From Candidatus Sulfopaludibacter sp. SbA3 (GTDB taxonomy: Bacteria; Acidobacteriota; Terriglobia; 2-12-FULL-54-10), in the NCBI GenBank assembly GCA_945865705.1, contig CAMBEY010000063.1, forward strand, positions 1-12,149: a stretch of DNA of 12,149 nt, given 5' to 3'. This document shows, piece by piece, positions 1-6,730 of this stretch. Position 1 is the stretch's first letter. Every line of letters starts with the position of its first letter. The translations under genes and the position numbers were made by a program. The notes below the pieces were generated by a model. The model was not told the DNA's origin. It made no database searches and saw only the letters and a list, made by a program, of their open reading frames with translations.

Positions 1-1556
1 AGCATAGCTCCTGATTCGGCGGCATTCTTTGCTGAACTGGTCTCCTCGAATTTCCCTACCGCAACCAGTTCAGAAACTTTCCGCCTGGCAGGCACCAAGG
101 CCGGACGCGCAAGTTCCGTTGTCCGCGCAATGGGCAGCGCGAGGCAGAAGCTGCTCCCGCGATCGGGCCGGCTGGTGTAGGTGATCTCACCGCCGCATTT
201 CGCCAGCAGATCGCGGACCAGCGACAAGCCCAGTCCGCGGTGTCCCGGCTTAGTGCTGAATGGCTCGTTGAATACTTTCTGCTGATCGCCCATGGCAATG
301 CCCGTGCCGGTATCGGAGACCTCCAGCACCACACGGTTTCCGCGAACGTATCCCACCAGACTGAGCATGCCGCCATGGGGCATCGCCTGCACGGCATTCC
401 AAATCAGGTTCACCAGCGCGCGAAAGATTACCGAGCGATGCACCCAGACCGGATCGAGCCCACCCACGCGGACACGCACGCGGATGAGCGGTTCTCGCAA
501 TGGGAGCAGCGCCGCACTCAGCGCCTGATCAACGATGGATCGCAAATCCACCGGCTCCGTGCGCCAGGGTTCGTCGGTAGGACGAGCCATCTGCAACAGA
601 CAGTCCAGCAACGCCTGCGCCTGCTCCATGACGCCACGCAGGGCCTCTCGGTAGTGCTGCGGATTTTGCGCCGACCAATGCAGCGAAGTGTTGCTGGGCC
701 CGGCAGCTTCCAGCAGATTGGAGAAGTCATGGGCAATGCCCTCAATCGCTTCGGGCAGCTTGCTGGTGGACTGCGATTTCATCTCGTTGCGAATCACCGT
801 CTGACGAAGCTCGTGAATCTCCGACTCACTCCAGGAAAGCGCGGCCTTGACGTGCTGGAGTTGCTCCAGGGTCCCGATTAACATCTTCGCCATCCGCTCC
901 CGGCTCGTATTCAGCGTGCAGATGCGGTCTTGCAGCGCAATCTCCAGCGGAGTGGACTGGGGGTCTTGTGCCTGCGACGCCCCATTCAGCATCGCCGTGC
1001 GGATGGCTTGAATCAATTGGCTCTGATCGTAGGGGGCCAACAGGATGTAGTCGGCGCCCCGATTCACACCAGAAATGAGAGACTTCGCTGGCCAGTCTGG
1101 CCAGCCTGGCATGATGCGCAGGACCGGTATACGCTGCTCCTCAGCCATGCGCAAGACTTCCTGCTCAGCGTCGGCATCAAAATCGGTATCCAACACGACA
1201 TCGGAAATATTTGGCGTCATGTCCTGGGCTGTGTCCTTCTCACTTTCGCCAAGAATGGAGCCACAGCGAACGCCAAGGGAATCATCTCGACTGATCAGGA
1301 GGGAGTTCGCGCATGGACCTTGCCATGCATCGGAATCGGCCATGCGGTTATTGGCAAGGGCAGTGGGCGCGTCGCTGGCGAAGGTTTGCGGATCGCAGAT
1401 CACCAGGAGACCAATCTTTCGGCGCGAGATGAGCCAATGGGCAATGCGAGAATTTCTGGCGCGGACCAGCCGGTAGCAGCTCCCCATCAGTTCGGCCCGC
1501 AAGAGGTGATACGAGTGTCGTTGTTCACTAACCATCAGGATCGTTTCGAGTTGCAT
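1..1556 (-). CDS. Sensor histidine kinase with degenerate receiver-like N-terminus (3' end outside window)
   Basis: This is a cytoplasmic-type sensor kinase; I see no membrane segment. The minus-strand frame is open from ATG at 1554-1556 to the left edge, giving 518 visible codons, and no stop is reached. GGAGG lies 5 nt before the ATG. Residues 4-195 resemble a CheY-like receiver in pieces: TILMVSE, IGLLVICD (D55), then VVLD (D123), IPVLRIMPG and YILLAPYD. The usual receiver Lys is Ala174. Residues about 200-262 are a probable coiled-coil linker. The transmitter follows: H-box IAHDFSNLL with phospho-acceptor His276, N-box NLIWNAVQAM (N387), G1 box VSDTGTGI (D415), F-box VFNEPFSTKPG and G2 box RGLGLSLV. 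All the catalytic boxes look intact. The AHDFxNLL H-box is typical of kinases that pair with separate response regulators. The input signal and partner are unknown. The tail after the ATPase domain (from about residue 481) is low-complexity and continues off the edge. Confidence 0.9.
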   Translation of the reverse strand, partial: MQLETILMVSEQRHSYHLLRAELMGSCYRLVRARNSRIAHWLISRRKIGLLVICDPQTFASDAPTALANNRMADSDAWQGPCANSLLISRDDSLGVRCGSILGESEKDTAQDMTPNISDVVLDTDFDADAEQEVLRMAEEQRIPVLRIMPGWPDWPAKSLISGVNRGADYILLAPYDQSQLIQAIRTAMLNGASQAQDPQSTPLEIALQDRICTLNTSRERMAKMLIGTLEQLQHVKAALSWSESEIHELRQTVIRNEMKSQSTSKLPEAIEGIAHDFSNLLEAAGPSNTSLHWSAQNPQHYREALRGVMEQAQALLDCLLQMARPTDEPWRTEPVDLRSIVDQALSAALLPLREPLIRVRVRVGGLDPVWVHRSVIFRALVNLIWNAVQAMPHGGMLSLVGYVRGNRVVLEVSDTGTGIAMGDQQKVFNEPFSTKPGHRGLGLSLVRDLLAKCGGEITYTSRPDRGSSFCLALPIARTTELARPALVPARRKVSELVAVGKFEETSSAKNAAESGAM

Positions 1557-1638
1557 TGGGCCCTCCGCAGTATTCCTGCGAACGTACCAAGCGCAACTGA
1601 CGGGCCAGCAACAACGCGTGGCTTCCATCTATTTATCA

Positions 1639-1644
1639 ATTATA
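1639..1644 (-). promoter_or_regulatory. Candidate -10 element of the kinase promoter
   Basis: Read on the minus strand this is a perfect TATAAT, about 83 nt before the kinase ATG, inside a short AT-rich patch of an otherwise GC-rich gap (1557-1788). The hexamer 17 bp upstream is ATAGAA, a poor -35. The TGGGAA/TTCCCA cluster at 1679-1704 lies just upstream. A perfect -10, a weak -35 and an upstream symmetric site suggest an activator-dependent promoter. This is inference from sequence only. Confidence 0.4.
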
Positions 1645-1678
1645 TACGGGGACATGTTGAGTTCTATTATTCCGCCAT

Positions 1679-1704
1679 TGGGAACTTGTTTCCCATTATG
1701 GGAA
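1679..1704. promoter_or_regulatory. Cluster of three TGGGAA half-sites (operator-like)
   Basis: TGGGAA (1679-1684), TTCCCA (1690-1695) and ATGGGAA (1698-1704) alternate in orientation. The last two form a perfect 15-bp palindrome, TTCCCATTATGGGAA, at 1690-1704. The cluster sits at about -47 to -72 relative to a transcription start inferred from the -10 at 1639-1644. It may bind a transcription factor controlling the kinase gene. The regulator is not identified. Confidence 0.35.
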
Positions 1705-1788
1705 GAGTGCGTCGCAGGGATATCGGCCAAGGTTAGCTGCAACTGAGGAGAGTTTTTTCCACGGGCAAGTGCGATTGTCAGCGCAAGA

Positions 1789-2712
1789 CTATGGTAACGG
1801 TTGATCAGGATGTGTAGTCGCACGGTACCGCAGGAACATGTGGTCGCCGGCGCGGCGGCAACTCATCGTGCGGTACCACTGGGAGTTTTCCGGGCCAAAC
1901 CCGGCACCAGTGAAGGATGTCAAGCGAGGTGCGGACAGTTCTTCGGCCCCGCGCGATTCCTCCGGTGCCGGAGGTTCCGCCCCAATCTCTTGCGGGGAAA
2001 TCGTCAGAAATTTTTCATCGATCAGCCGAGACCGCATCATGCTGCCGTAGAGCGCCGGGCCGCCCTCGCAGAGTAGCTGCTCAATGCCAGACCGCTTCAG
2101 CTCCTTCATCAGTTCCGCCCAATCGAGATGTCCGTTCTCCCCGCAGACGAGAATGCGTACGTTTGCCGTTCCTTCCGCCGCCTTCTCTAAATGTCGTGCG
2201 CCCTCCGGGGTGGTGACAATCCAGGCATCCACGTGCTCGGAGCTAAACAGACGGTAGTCAGCGGGGCGAAGTTTCCCCGACCCGCTTACGATTATGTTGA
2301 TGAGCTTGCGACGGCCAAGAACGTCCGTGCGATACCGCAGCAGGCCGGGATCGACGATGCGGTAGACCGGCCCGCCCCCACCGGGGAAGCGGCGTCCGAA
2401 GCGCGCCTCCAGTTCGAGGGAGCGCGCGCCACAGATGAGCGCGTCGGCGTGCGCGCGCAGAAGGTCCATCATCCAGCGGTCATGGCGGCTGCGCGCGATC
2501 CACTCGCCGCCCGGATGTACACCGCCGAAGCTAACCATCCCGTCAATCGACTGCACGAAGTTGGCATAAATCCATGGCCTTCCAGCGGGTGCCGCCGGGA
2601 AACCCATATTGCCCACGAACTGGCGTAGCTCGTGCGTCAGCGCGACATTCTTCTCGCTGTGGTCAAATAGGACATCAAACGGACTCAGGTCCACTGGCGC
2701 AGATAGGTTCAT
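1789..2712 (-). CDS. RibD C-terminal domain / DHFR-fold pyrimidine (or pterin) reductase family protein
   Basis: This 307-residue protein has the DHFR-like fold of the RibD C-terminal domain, which in riboflavin synthesis reduces a ribosylamino-pyrimidine with NADPH. Motifs, in order: the substrate/cofactor strand YANFVQSIDGMV (49-60), DLLRAHADALICGARSLE (83-100) and the hallmark LLCEGGPALYGSMM (213-226) followed by LIDEKFLTISP (230-240). There is no N-terminal zinc deaminase domain, so it is not a bifunctional RibD; residues 1-45 match nothing I know. Related stand-alone proteins often lack a proven substrate. I chose the ATG at 2710-2712. A longer TTG-started frame to 2772 would add 20 residues without a ribosome-binding site, and the ATG also lacks a good one, so the start is uncertain. 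The gene is divergent from the pterin dehydratase gene, which makes a pterin-like substrate worth testing. Confidence 0.85.
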   Translation of the reverse strand: MNLSAPVDLSPFDVLFDHSEKNVALTHELRQFVGNMGFPAAPAGRPWIYANFVQSIDGMVSFGGVHPGGEWIARSRHDRWMMDLLRAHADALICGARSLELEARFGRRFPGGGGPVYRIVDPGLLRYRTDVLGRRKLINIIVSGSGKLRPADYRLFSSEHVDAWIVTTPEGARHLEKAAEGTANVRILVCGENGHLDWAELMKELKRSGIEQLLCEGGPALYGSMMRSRLIDEKFLTISPQEIGAEPPAPEESRGAEELSAPRLTSFTGAGFGPENSQWYRTMSCRRAGDHMFLRYRATTHPDQPLP

Positions 2713-2774
2713 AGTAGAGAGGCGAGCAAGGCCCGCAGAAAAACTATAGAGGCAGAACGCCCTCTCTGGCAAGC

Positions 2775-2803
2775 TTGCGGTGGTGGTCTCGCTGACATAT
2801 GCT
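2775..2803 (+). promoter_or_regulatory. Candidate sigma-70-type promoter of the pterin dehydratase gene
   Basis: TTGCGG (2775-2780), a 17-bp spacer and TATGCT (2798-2803) lie about 50 nt before the ATG at 2853, in the 140-bp divergent gap. Spacing is ideal and both hexamers match the consensus moderately. No experimental support. Confidence 0.35.
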
Positions 2804-2852
2804 GGAACTCTGGCGAAACCATCGCAACATTTTTTTTTACGGAGGATGGCCT

Positions 2853-3158
2853 ATGGCGGATCAAGCGAGACGATTGACCGTAACCGAAATTCAGGACGCC
2901 TTGGCGGAACTGCCGGGCTGGAACGTCGTCGCGGAAAAGCTCCATCGCGAATACAAGTTTCCCGGCTTCGTCGAGGCCTTCGGCTTCATGGCCAGCGTGG
3001 CGCTCATTGCCGAGTCAATGAACCACCATCCCGATTGGTCGAACGGATACAACAAGGTCGTGGTGGATTTAATAACGCATTCCCTCGGCGGCATCAGCAC
3101 GTTTGATCTGGCCTTGGCCCGCAAGATGGAAGCGCTGGCAGCAAGGTTCGCCCGCTGA
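2853..3158 (+). CDS. 4a-hydroxytetrahydrobiopterin dehydratase (pterin-4a-carbinolamine dehydratase)
   Basis: A 101-residue PCD/PhhB-family protein. The family dehydrates 4a-hydroxytetrahydropterin to quinonoid dihydropterin, recycling the cofactor of aromatic amino acid hydroxylases; bacterial members are also tied to other pterin pathways. The family signature is complete: E54-x3-H58-H59-P60, then Y66, H76 and D85, with the usual spacings, in NHHPDW and THSLGG contexts. Length matches the family (about 95-115). The start is fixed by GGAGG 7 nt before ATG 2853; a frame opening at 2799 would add 18 residues across a run of nine T (2830-2838) and the ribosome-binding site, so I rejected it. 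The gene is divergent from the RibD-C-like reductase and convergent with rsmG. No aromatic hydroxylase gene is in the window, so the physiological pterin is unknown. Confidence 0.93.
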   Translation: MADQARRLTVTEIQDALAELPGWNVVAEKLHREYKFPGFVEAFGFMASVALIAESMNHHPDWSNGYNKVVVDLITHSLGGISTFDLALARKMEALAARFAR

Positions 3159-3197
3159 TAATCGCGGCCGAACCTTCCCTAGCAACTGCTTCATTTA

Positions 3198-3854
3198 TCA
3201 CTGACGTTGCAAGCTGGCTGGCGTGCCGGTAAGAATAACCCGTCGCAGTGAGTTGGGAATTACGTCCATACGAAGCCAGCGAAACGATGAATCATGCGCC
3301 ACTCGCTCGGCGTCAGCCTCGCCCAGAAATAGCGCCACCTGTCCATTTTCGCCGAGCAACCTGGCAAGACTCTCCATGTCCGCGTGAGCAACCGCAACGG
3401 CCCGCATGGTTACCAGCGCCGCGCACCCAGCCAGCTCCCCGCGCGCCGCAACTTCCAGACGATCCGTTGAGACACTCGCTCGTTGCAGCCCGCACTGCCG
3501 AATCACATCTTTCAGAAACGTGGCCTTCTTCTGGTTTGGCTCCAGCAGCACCGTCTCCACATGCGGCCAAACCACTTTCAGCGGCAAGCCGGGAAAGCCC
3601 GCGCCGGAACCCACGTCAATCATCAGGCCGACGGGAGCGGGCAGCAGCGTGGCCAGGAACAGCGACTCCTCGAAATGCCGCTCGGCAATCCGCCGCGGAT
3701 CGCGCACCGCCGACAGGTTGATCTTCTGGTTCCAGCGCAGCAGTAACTCAAAGTGAGTGGCCAGTTGCCAGAACTGCGTCTCGCTGATCGGAAGCCCCAG
3801 CGGCGCGGCGACCCGGCGCAACAGACATGTTATCTCAGGATCGTTGTCAGGCAT
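3198..3854 (-). CDS. rsmG: 16S rRNA (guanine527-N7)-methyltransferase RsmG (GidB)
   Basis: RsmG uses S-adenosylmethionine to methylate N7 of G527 in the 530 loop of 16S rRNA. At 218 residues it fits the family's usual 200-240. Visible motifs are the N-terminal family signature LRWNQKINLSAVRDP (39-53) with RHFEESL (59-65), the SAM-binding glycine loop IDVGSGAGFPGLPL (79-92), the acidic post-loop LLEPNQKKATFL (103-114) and the MRAVA motif (150-154). The ATG at 3852-3854 has no strong ribosome-binding site. The gene is last in the minus-strand run mnmG-mscL-rsmG, 56 nt after mscL. It converges on the pterin dehydratase gene with only 39 bp between, and I see no convincing terminator there. Loss of rsmG is known to give low-level streptomycin resistance in several bacteria. 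Confidence 0.95.
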   Translation of the reverse strand: MPDNDPEITCLLRRVAAPLGLPISETQFWQLATHFELLLRWNQKINLSAVRDPRRIAERHFEESLFLATLLPAPVGLMIDVGSGAGFPGLPLKVVWPHVETVLLEPNQKKATFLKDVIRQCGLQRASVSTDRLEVAARGELAGCAALVTMRAVAVAHADMESLARLLGENGQVALFLGEADAERVAHDSSFRWLRMDVIPNSLRRVILTGTPASLQRQ

Positions 3855-3910
3855 GGGAGTGGCACCGCCAGCGCGCGGCGCGCACCGGGTGGAGTCAATT
3901 CAGCTCAGGA

Positions 3911-4345
3911 TTATTTCATCTCGGAGGTGCAGTGGCCACAGCGCGTCGCCTTCAGCGGCACGGCGTTCAGGCATTGCGGGCAGTCCTTCGTCGTGGGGGC
4001 CGCGGGAGCCGGCGCAGGGGCGTTGAAACGGTTGACCTGCTTCACCATGAGGAAGATCGCAAACGAAATGATCAGGAAGTTGATCACCGTGTTCACGAAG
4101 TTGCCATAGGCAATCACCGGCGCGCCGGCGGCTTTGGCGGCGGCCAGCGTGGGAAATGCGGTACCGGATAGGCTGAAGAACAGGTCTTTGAAATCGACGT
4201 TGCCCATCATCATTCCGATGGGCGGCATGATGATGTCGCTGACCGCAGAATTGACGATTGGTCCAAACGCACCGCCCATGATCACCGCGACCGCGAGATC
4301 AATCACATTTCCACGGGCGATGAACGCCTTGAACTCTTTCAACAT
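3911..4345 (-). CDS. mscL: Large-conductance mechanosensitive channel MscL with C-terminal zinc ribbon
   Basis: MscL is an inner-membrane homopentamer that opens under membrane tension and vents solutes on osmotic downshock. The N-terminal helix MLKEFKAFIARGNVIDLAVA leads into TM1 (about 14-44, with VIMGGAFGPIVNS pore-lining residues). A periplasmic loop and TM2 (about 80-101) follow. Beyond the usual core there is an Ala/Pro linker (109-117) and a CxxC-x10-CxxC zinc-ribbon tail (C122, C125, C136, C139), replacing the amphipathic C-terminal bundle of the E. coli protein. Total 144 residues. AAGGAG sits 8 nt before the ATG. The gene lies between mnmG (179 nt upstream) and rsmG (56 nt downstream), all on one strand. 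The 179-nt gap suggests it may have its own promoter, but I cannot pick one with confidence. Confidence 0.96.
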   Translation of the reverse strand: MLKEFKAFIARGNVIDLAVAVIMGGAFGPIVNSAVSDIIMPPIGMMMGNVDFKDLFFSLSGTAFPTLAAAKAAGAPVIAYGNFVNTVINFLIISFAIFLMVKQVNRFNAPAPAPAAPTTKDCPQCLNAVPLKATRCGHCTSEMK

Positions 4346-4443
4346 GGATCAAGCTCCTTCCAGCTTACCTTGAATATGCGCTATTGGTTTTCGTTCAGAT
4401 TGACCGGGGGCGTCCAAACAGGTGTTTATGCTACCACACAAAC

Positions 4444-4481
4444 GGAAGTGATATGTTGCTTGCTGGAAAAGTTTCACTTCC
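4444..4481. repeat. Inverted repeat between mnmG and mscL
   Basis: GGAAGTGA (4444-4451) and TCACTTCC (4474-4481) are perfect inverted arms around 22 nt. They could be a spaced operator ahead of mscL or a weak stem after mnmG. There is no T-run, so this is not a standard intrinsic terminator. A second perfect palindrome, CTGACTAGTCAG, is at 4497-4508, 17 nt past the mnmG stop. Confidence 0.35.
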
Positions 4482-4524
4482 CTGCCTGTCATTTATCTGA
4501 CTAGTCAGGATGTGAGAAAGAGAG

Positions 4525-6474
4525 TTATACGGAGGCCCTCTGGCGCATCTCGACGTAGATGTTCACGATGGCCACCGCCGCCGGAGTTACGCCTGGAATG
4601 CGCGCCGCCTGGCCCAATGTGCGCGGGCGCACGCGGGCCAGTTTCTCGACCATCTCGTGCGATAGGCCGGGGATGCCCTGATACTCGAACCACGTCGGAA
4701 TGTGCCGGCTCTCCGCCTTCTTCATGCGCTCCATCTGCTGCCGCTGCTGCGCGAGATAGCCGCCGTACTTGATGTCGGTCTCGACAATCTTCAGAACCTC
4801 GCGCGAAGGTCGCTCCTGCGATCCACCCACCTCAGGCAAAGGCCAGAGCAACTCCTGACATCCCTCCAACGTGAAGCCGGGCCGCCGCAGCATCTGCTCC
4901 AGCGTGAGCCGCTCGCCGCTCGTCTGACTGGCAAGCGCGTACAACGCCGCCCCCGCCGTAGTCGCCGGATCGAGCCGCGTCTTCTGGATGTAGTCCGTCA
5001 ACCGCCGCACGCTCGCATACTTCTCTTCAAACTCGTGGTAGTGGCTGTCGCCGATCATGCCCACGCCGTGCGCGATGGGCATCAGCCGTAAGTCGGCGTT
5101 GTCGATGCGCAGGTGCAGGCGGAACTCGGCGCGTGAGGTGAACATACGGTATGGCTCGTCGGTGCCCTTGGTTACCAGGTCGTCAATCATGATACCAATG
5201 TAGGCCTCGGTGCGGTCGAGCACCACCGGCTCGCGGCTCTGCACGGCACGCGCCGCGTTGATGCCCGCCATGATTCCCTGCCCGCCCGCTTCCTCATATC
5301 CCGTCGTCCCGTTGATCTGCCCGGCGAAGTAGAGTCCTGCGACGCGCTTCGTCTCCAGCGTGTGCAGTAGCTCCGTGGGATCGACGAAGTCGTACTCAAT
5401 CGCATAGCCGGGCCGGATCATCTCCGCATTCTCGAGGCCCGGTATCGACGCCACCATAAGCTGCTGAACATCAATAGGCATCGAGGTGGACATGCCGTTC
5501 ACGTAAATCTCATTGGTGTCCAGGCCTTCGGGCTCGAGGAAGATTTGATGATGCGGCTTGTCGGGAAACTTCTTGATCTTGTCCTCGATCGACGGACAGT
5601 AGCGAGGCCCGATGCCCTGGATTTGGCCGCTATAGAGCGGCGAGCGTGAGAGGTTCTCGCGCAGGATGCGCTGCGTCTCGTCCGTGGTCCAGGCGATGTG
5701 GCAACTGACCTGCGGCTGCACAATCTCGCGCGTGCGGAAGCTGAACGGCGTGGGCACGGCGTCGCCGGGCTGCTCTTCAAACTTGGTGAAGTCGATGGTG
5801 CGCGCGTCGAGGCGTGGCGGCGTGCCGGTCTTCAACCGCCCGCAGCGGAAGCCCAGCCGCTTGAGGCTCTCGCCGAGGAAGACAGAAGCAGGCTCGCCGC
5901 TCCGTCCAGCGGGATAGGTGTTCTCGCCGCAGTGGATCAGGCCATTCAGAAATGTCCCGGTGGTGATGACCACGGCATTGGCCGAAATGGTCCGCCCATC
6001 ACGCAATTTCACGCCGCGCACCCGGCGCCTCTCCGCGTCCCCTTCTGACTCCTGACTCCTGTCTCCTGTCTCCTGCTCTTCCACGACCAGATCGACCACT
6101 TCCGCTTGTTTGATTTTCAGGTTCGGCTCAGACTCCAGAACCTGGCGCATCTTGCCGCGATACAATTTCTTGTCCGCCTGCGCGCGTGGTGACCATACCG
6201 CCGGACCGCGACTGGTGTTCAGCAGACGAAACTGAATGCCGGTCGCGTCGATCACTTCGCCCATCACGCCACCTAGCGCGTCGATCTCCCGGACCAGATG
6301 CCCCTTGGCGATGCCGCCCACGGCCGGGTTGCAAGACATCTGCGCGATCAGGTCCAGGTTCATGGTGCATAGCGCGGTGCGCAGGCCCATGCGCGCCGAG
6401 GCCATCGCGGCCTCGCACCCGGAGTGCCCCGCGCCCACCACAATCACATCGTATTGTTCGTCTGCTCGCGTCAT
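4525..6474 (-). CDS. mnmG: tRNA uridine-5-carboxymethylaminomethyl modification enzyme MnmG (GidA)
   Basis: MnmG works with the GTPase MnmE to place the carboxymethylaminomethyl group on U34 of several tRNAs, using FAD and methylenetetrahydrofolate. Visible parts are the FAD loop VIVVGAGHSGCEAA (10-23), NPAVGGIAKGHLVREIDALGG (49-69), the FAD-contact region GLYFAGQINGTTGYEEAGGQ, TSRAEFRLHLR and the C-terminal helical domain that meets MnmE (IPTWFEYQGIPGLSHE onward). It has 649 residues, slightly longer than the usual 620-630. Part of the excess is an Arg/Glu/Ser-rich insert at about 133-150, coded by a 7-bp tandem repeat. The start ATG 6472-6474 follows from alignment and from a promoter (6494-6522) that overlaps an earlier ATG at 6495. 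The longest open frame runs to 6645 but crosses an intergenic repeat. It is first in the run mnmG-mscL-rsmG and divergent from the lipoprotein gene. Confidence 0.96.
   Translation of the reverse strand: MTRADEQYDVIVVGAGHSGCEAAMASARMGLRTALCTMNLDLIAQMSCNPAVGGIAKGHLVREIDALGGVMGEVIDATGIQFRLLNTSRGPAVWSPRAQADKKLYRGKMRQVLESEPNLKIKQAEVVDLVVEEQETGDRSQESEGDAERRRVRGVKLRDGRTISANAVVITTGTFLNGLIHCGENTYPAGRSGEPASVFLGESLKRLGFRCGRLKTGTPPRLDARTIDFTKFEEQPGDAVPTPFSFRTREIVQPQVSCHIAWTTDETQRILRENLSRSPLYSGQIQGIGPRYCPSIEDKIKKFPDKPHHQIFLEPEGLDTNEIYVNGMSTSMPIDVQQLMVASIPGLENAEMIRPGYAIEYDFVDPTELLHTLETKRVAGLYFAGQINGTTGYEEAGGQGIMAGINAARAVQSREPVVLDRTEAYIGIMIDDLVTKGTDEPYRMFTSRAEFRLHLRIDNADLRLMPIAHGVGMIGDSHYHEFEEKYASVRRLTDYIQKTRLDPATTAGAALYALASQTSGERLTLEQMLRRPGFTLEGCQELLWPLPEVGGSQERPSREVLKIVETDIKYGGYLAQQRQQMERMKKAESRHIPTWFEYQGIPGLSHEMVEKLARVRPRTLGQAARIPGVTPAAVAIVNIYVEMRQRASV
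6044..6078 (-). repeat. Heptanucleotide tandem repeat inside mnmG
   Basis: Five 7-bp units sit head to tail on the plus strand: TCTGACT, CCTGACT, CCTGTCT, CCTGTCT, CCTGCTC. On the coding strand these read as CAGGAGA/CAGGAGT units and encode an insert QETGDRSQES in MnmG (residues about 134-143). The unit length is not a multiple of three, so gain or loss of one unit would shift the frame; three units (21 bp) would keep it. Similar heptamers are known in cyanobacteria and, from memory, in Acidobacteriota. Confidence 0.85.
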
Positions 6475-6493
6475 TGTGAATAAACCAAACAGC

Positions 6494-6522
6494 ATTGTCC
6501 CAGACGCAGCAGGGTGGGTCAA
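6494..6522 (-). promoter_or_regulatory. Candidate mnmG promoter
   Basis: On the minus strand, TTGACC (6517-6522), a 17-bp spacer and GACAAT (6494-6499) match sigma-70 consensus at 5/6 and 4/6. Transcription would start at about 6487, some 13 nt before the ATG at 6474. An earlier in-frame ATG (6493-6495) overlaps the -10 and would be untranscribed, which supports the shorter MnmG start. A palindromic repeat (6529-6557) lies directly upstream. Confidence 0.45.
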
Positions 6523-6528
6523 CGTAGC

Positions 6529-6557
6529 GCCAAGTAGGGCAGGCATTCCTGCCTGCC
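6529..6557 (+). repeat. Palindromic intergenic repeat, family A, copy 1
   Basis: This 29-bp stretch is identical to 7309-7337. It contains GGCAGGC-ATTCCT-GCCTGCC (6538-6557), a 7-bp stem with a 6-nt loop, preceded by AAGTAGGG. An 18-bp core recurs inverted at 6651-6668. All copies are intergenic. Such short REP-like palindromes are common between genes in Acidobacteriota genomes, from memory. Confidence 0.85.
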
Positions 6558-6650
6558 GTTTTTTGCATGCAATCGTTGCAAGCAGTCGATTGAGGGCCGA
6601 CCGATCGAAAGACCTTTCGGCTACTGCCCAGTGTCTGTAATTCAAAGGCC

Positions 6651-6668
6651 GCAGGCAGGAATGCCTGC
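6651..6668 (-). repeat. Palindromic intergenic repeat, family A, inverted core copy
   Basis: The 18 bp here are the exact reverse complement of 6539-6556. The two copies, 94 bp apart, form an inverted pair within the mnmG/lipoprotein divergent gap. Just downstream, AATGCCTGC recurs at 6679-6687 (also at 6660-6668), which looks like a small duplication of part of the repeat. Confidence 0.8.
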
Positions 6669-6730
6669 GCCACTCCGAATGCCTGCTCCACTTGCTTGCC
6701 GCTCCCGCGCGTTTGGTATAGCCTCGGAGA

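Noticed and set aside
240..1736. Long plus-strand open frames (240-881, 930-1736) opposite the kinase
   Set aside because: The minus strand carries all histidine-kinase boxes in one continuous frame from 1556 to the edge. The plus-strand translations show no recognisable motif.
6538..6570. Intrinsic terminator (GGCAGGC hairpin followed by TTTTTT) on the plus strand
   Set aside because: No plus-strand gene lies upstream, and the same hairpin at 7318-7337 lacks a T-run, so it is better read as a dispersed repeat.
6475..6645. 57-residue N-terminal extension of MnmG
   Set aside because: It translates the intergenic repeat (AGMPALLG), overlaps the likely promoter and does not align with MnmG, which starts just before YDVIVVGAG.
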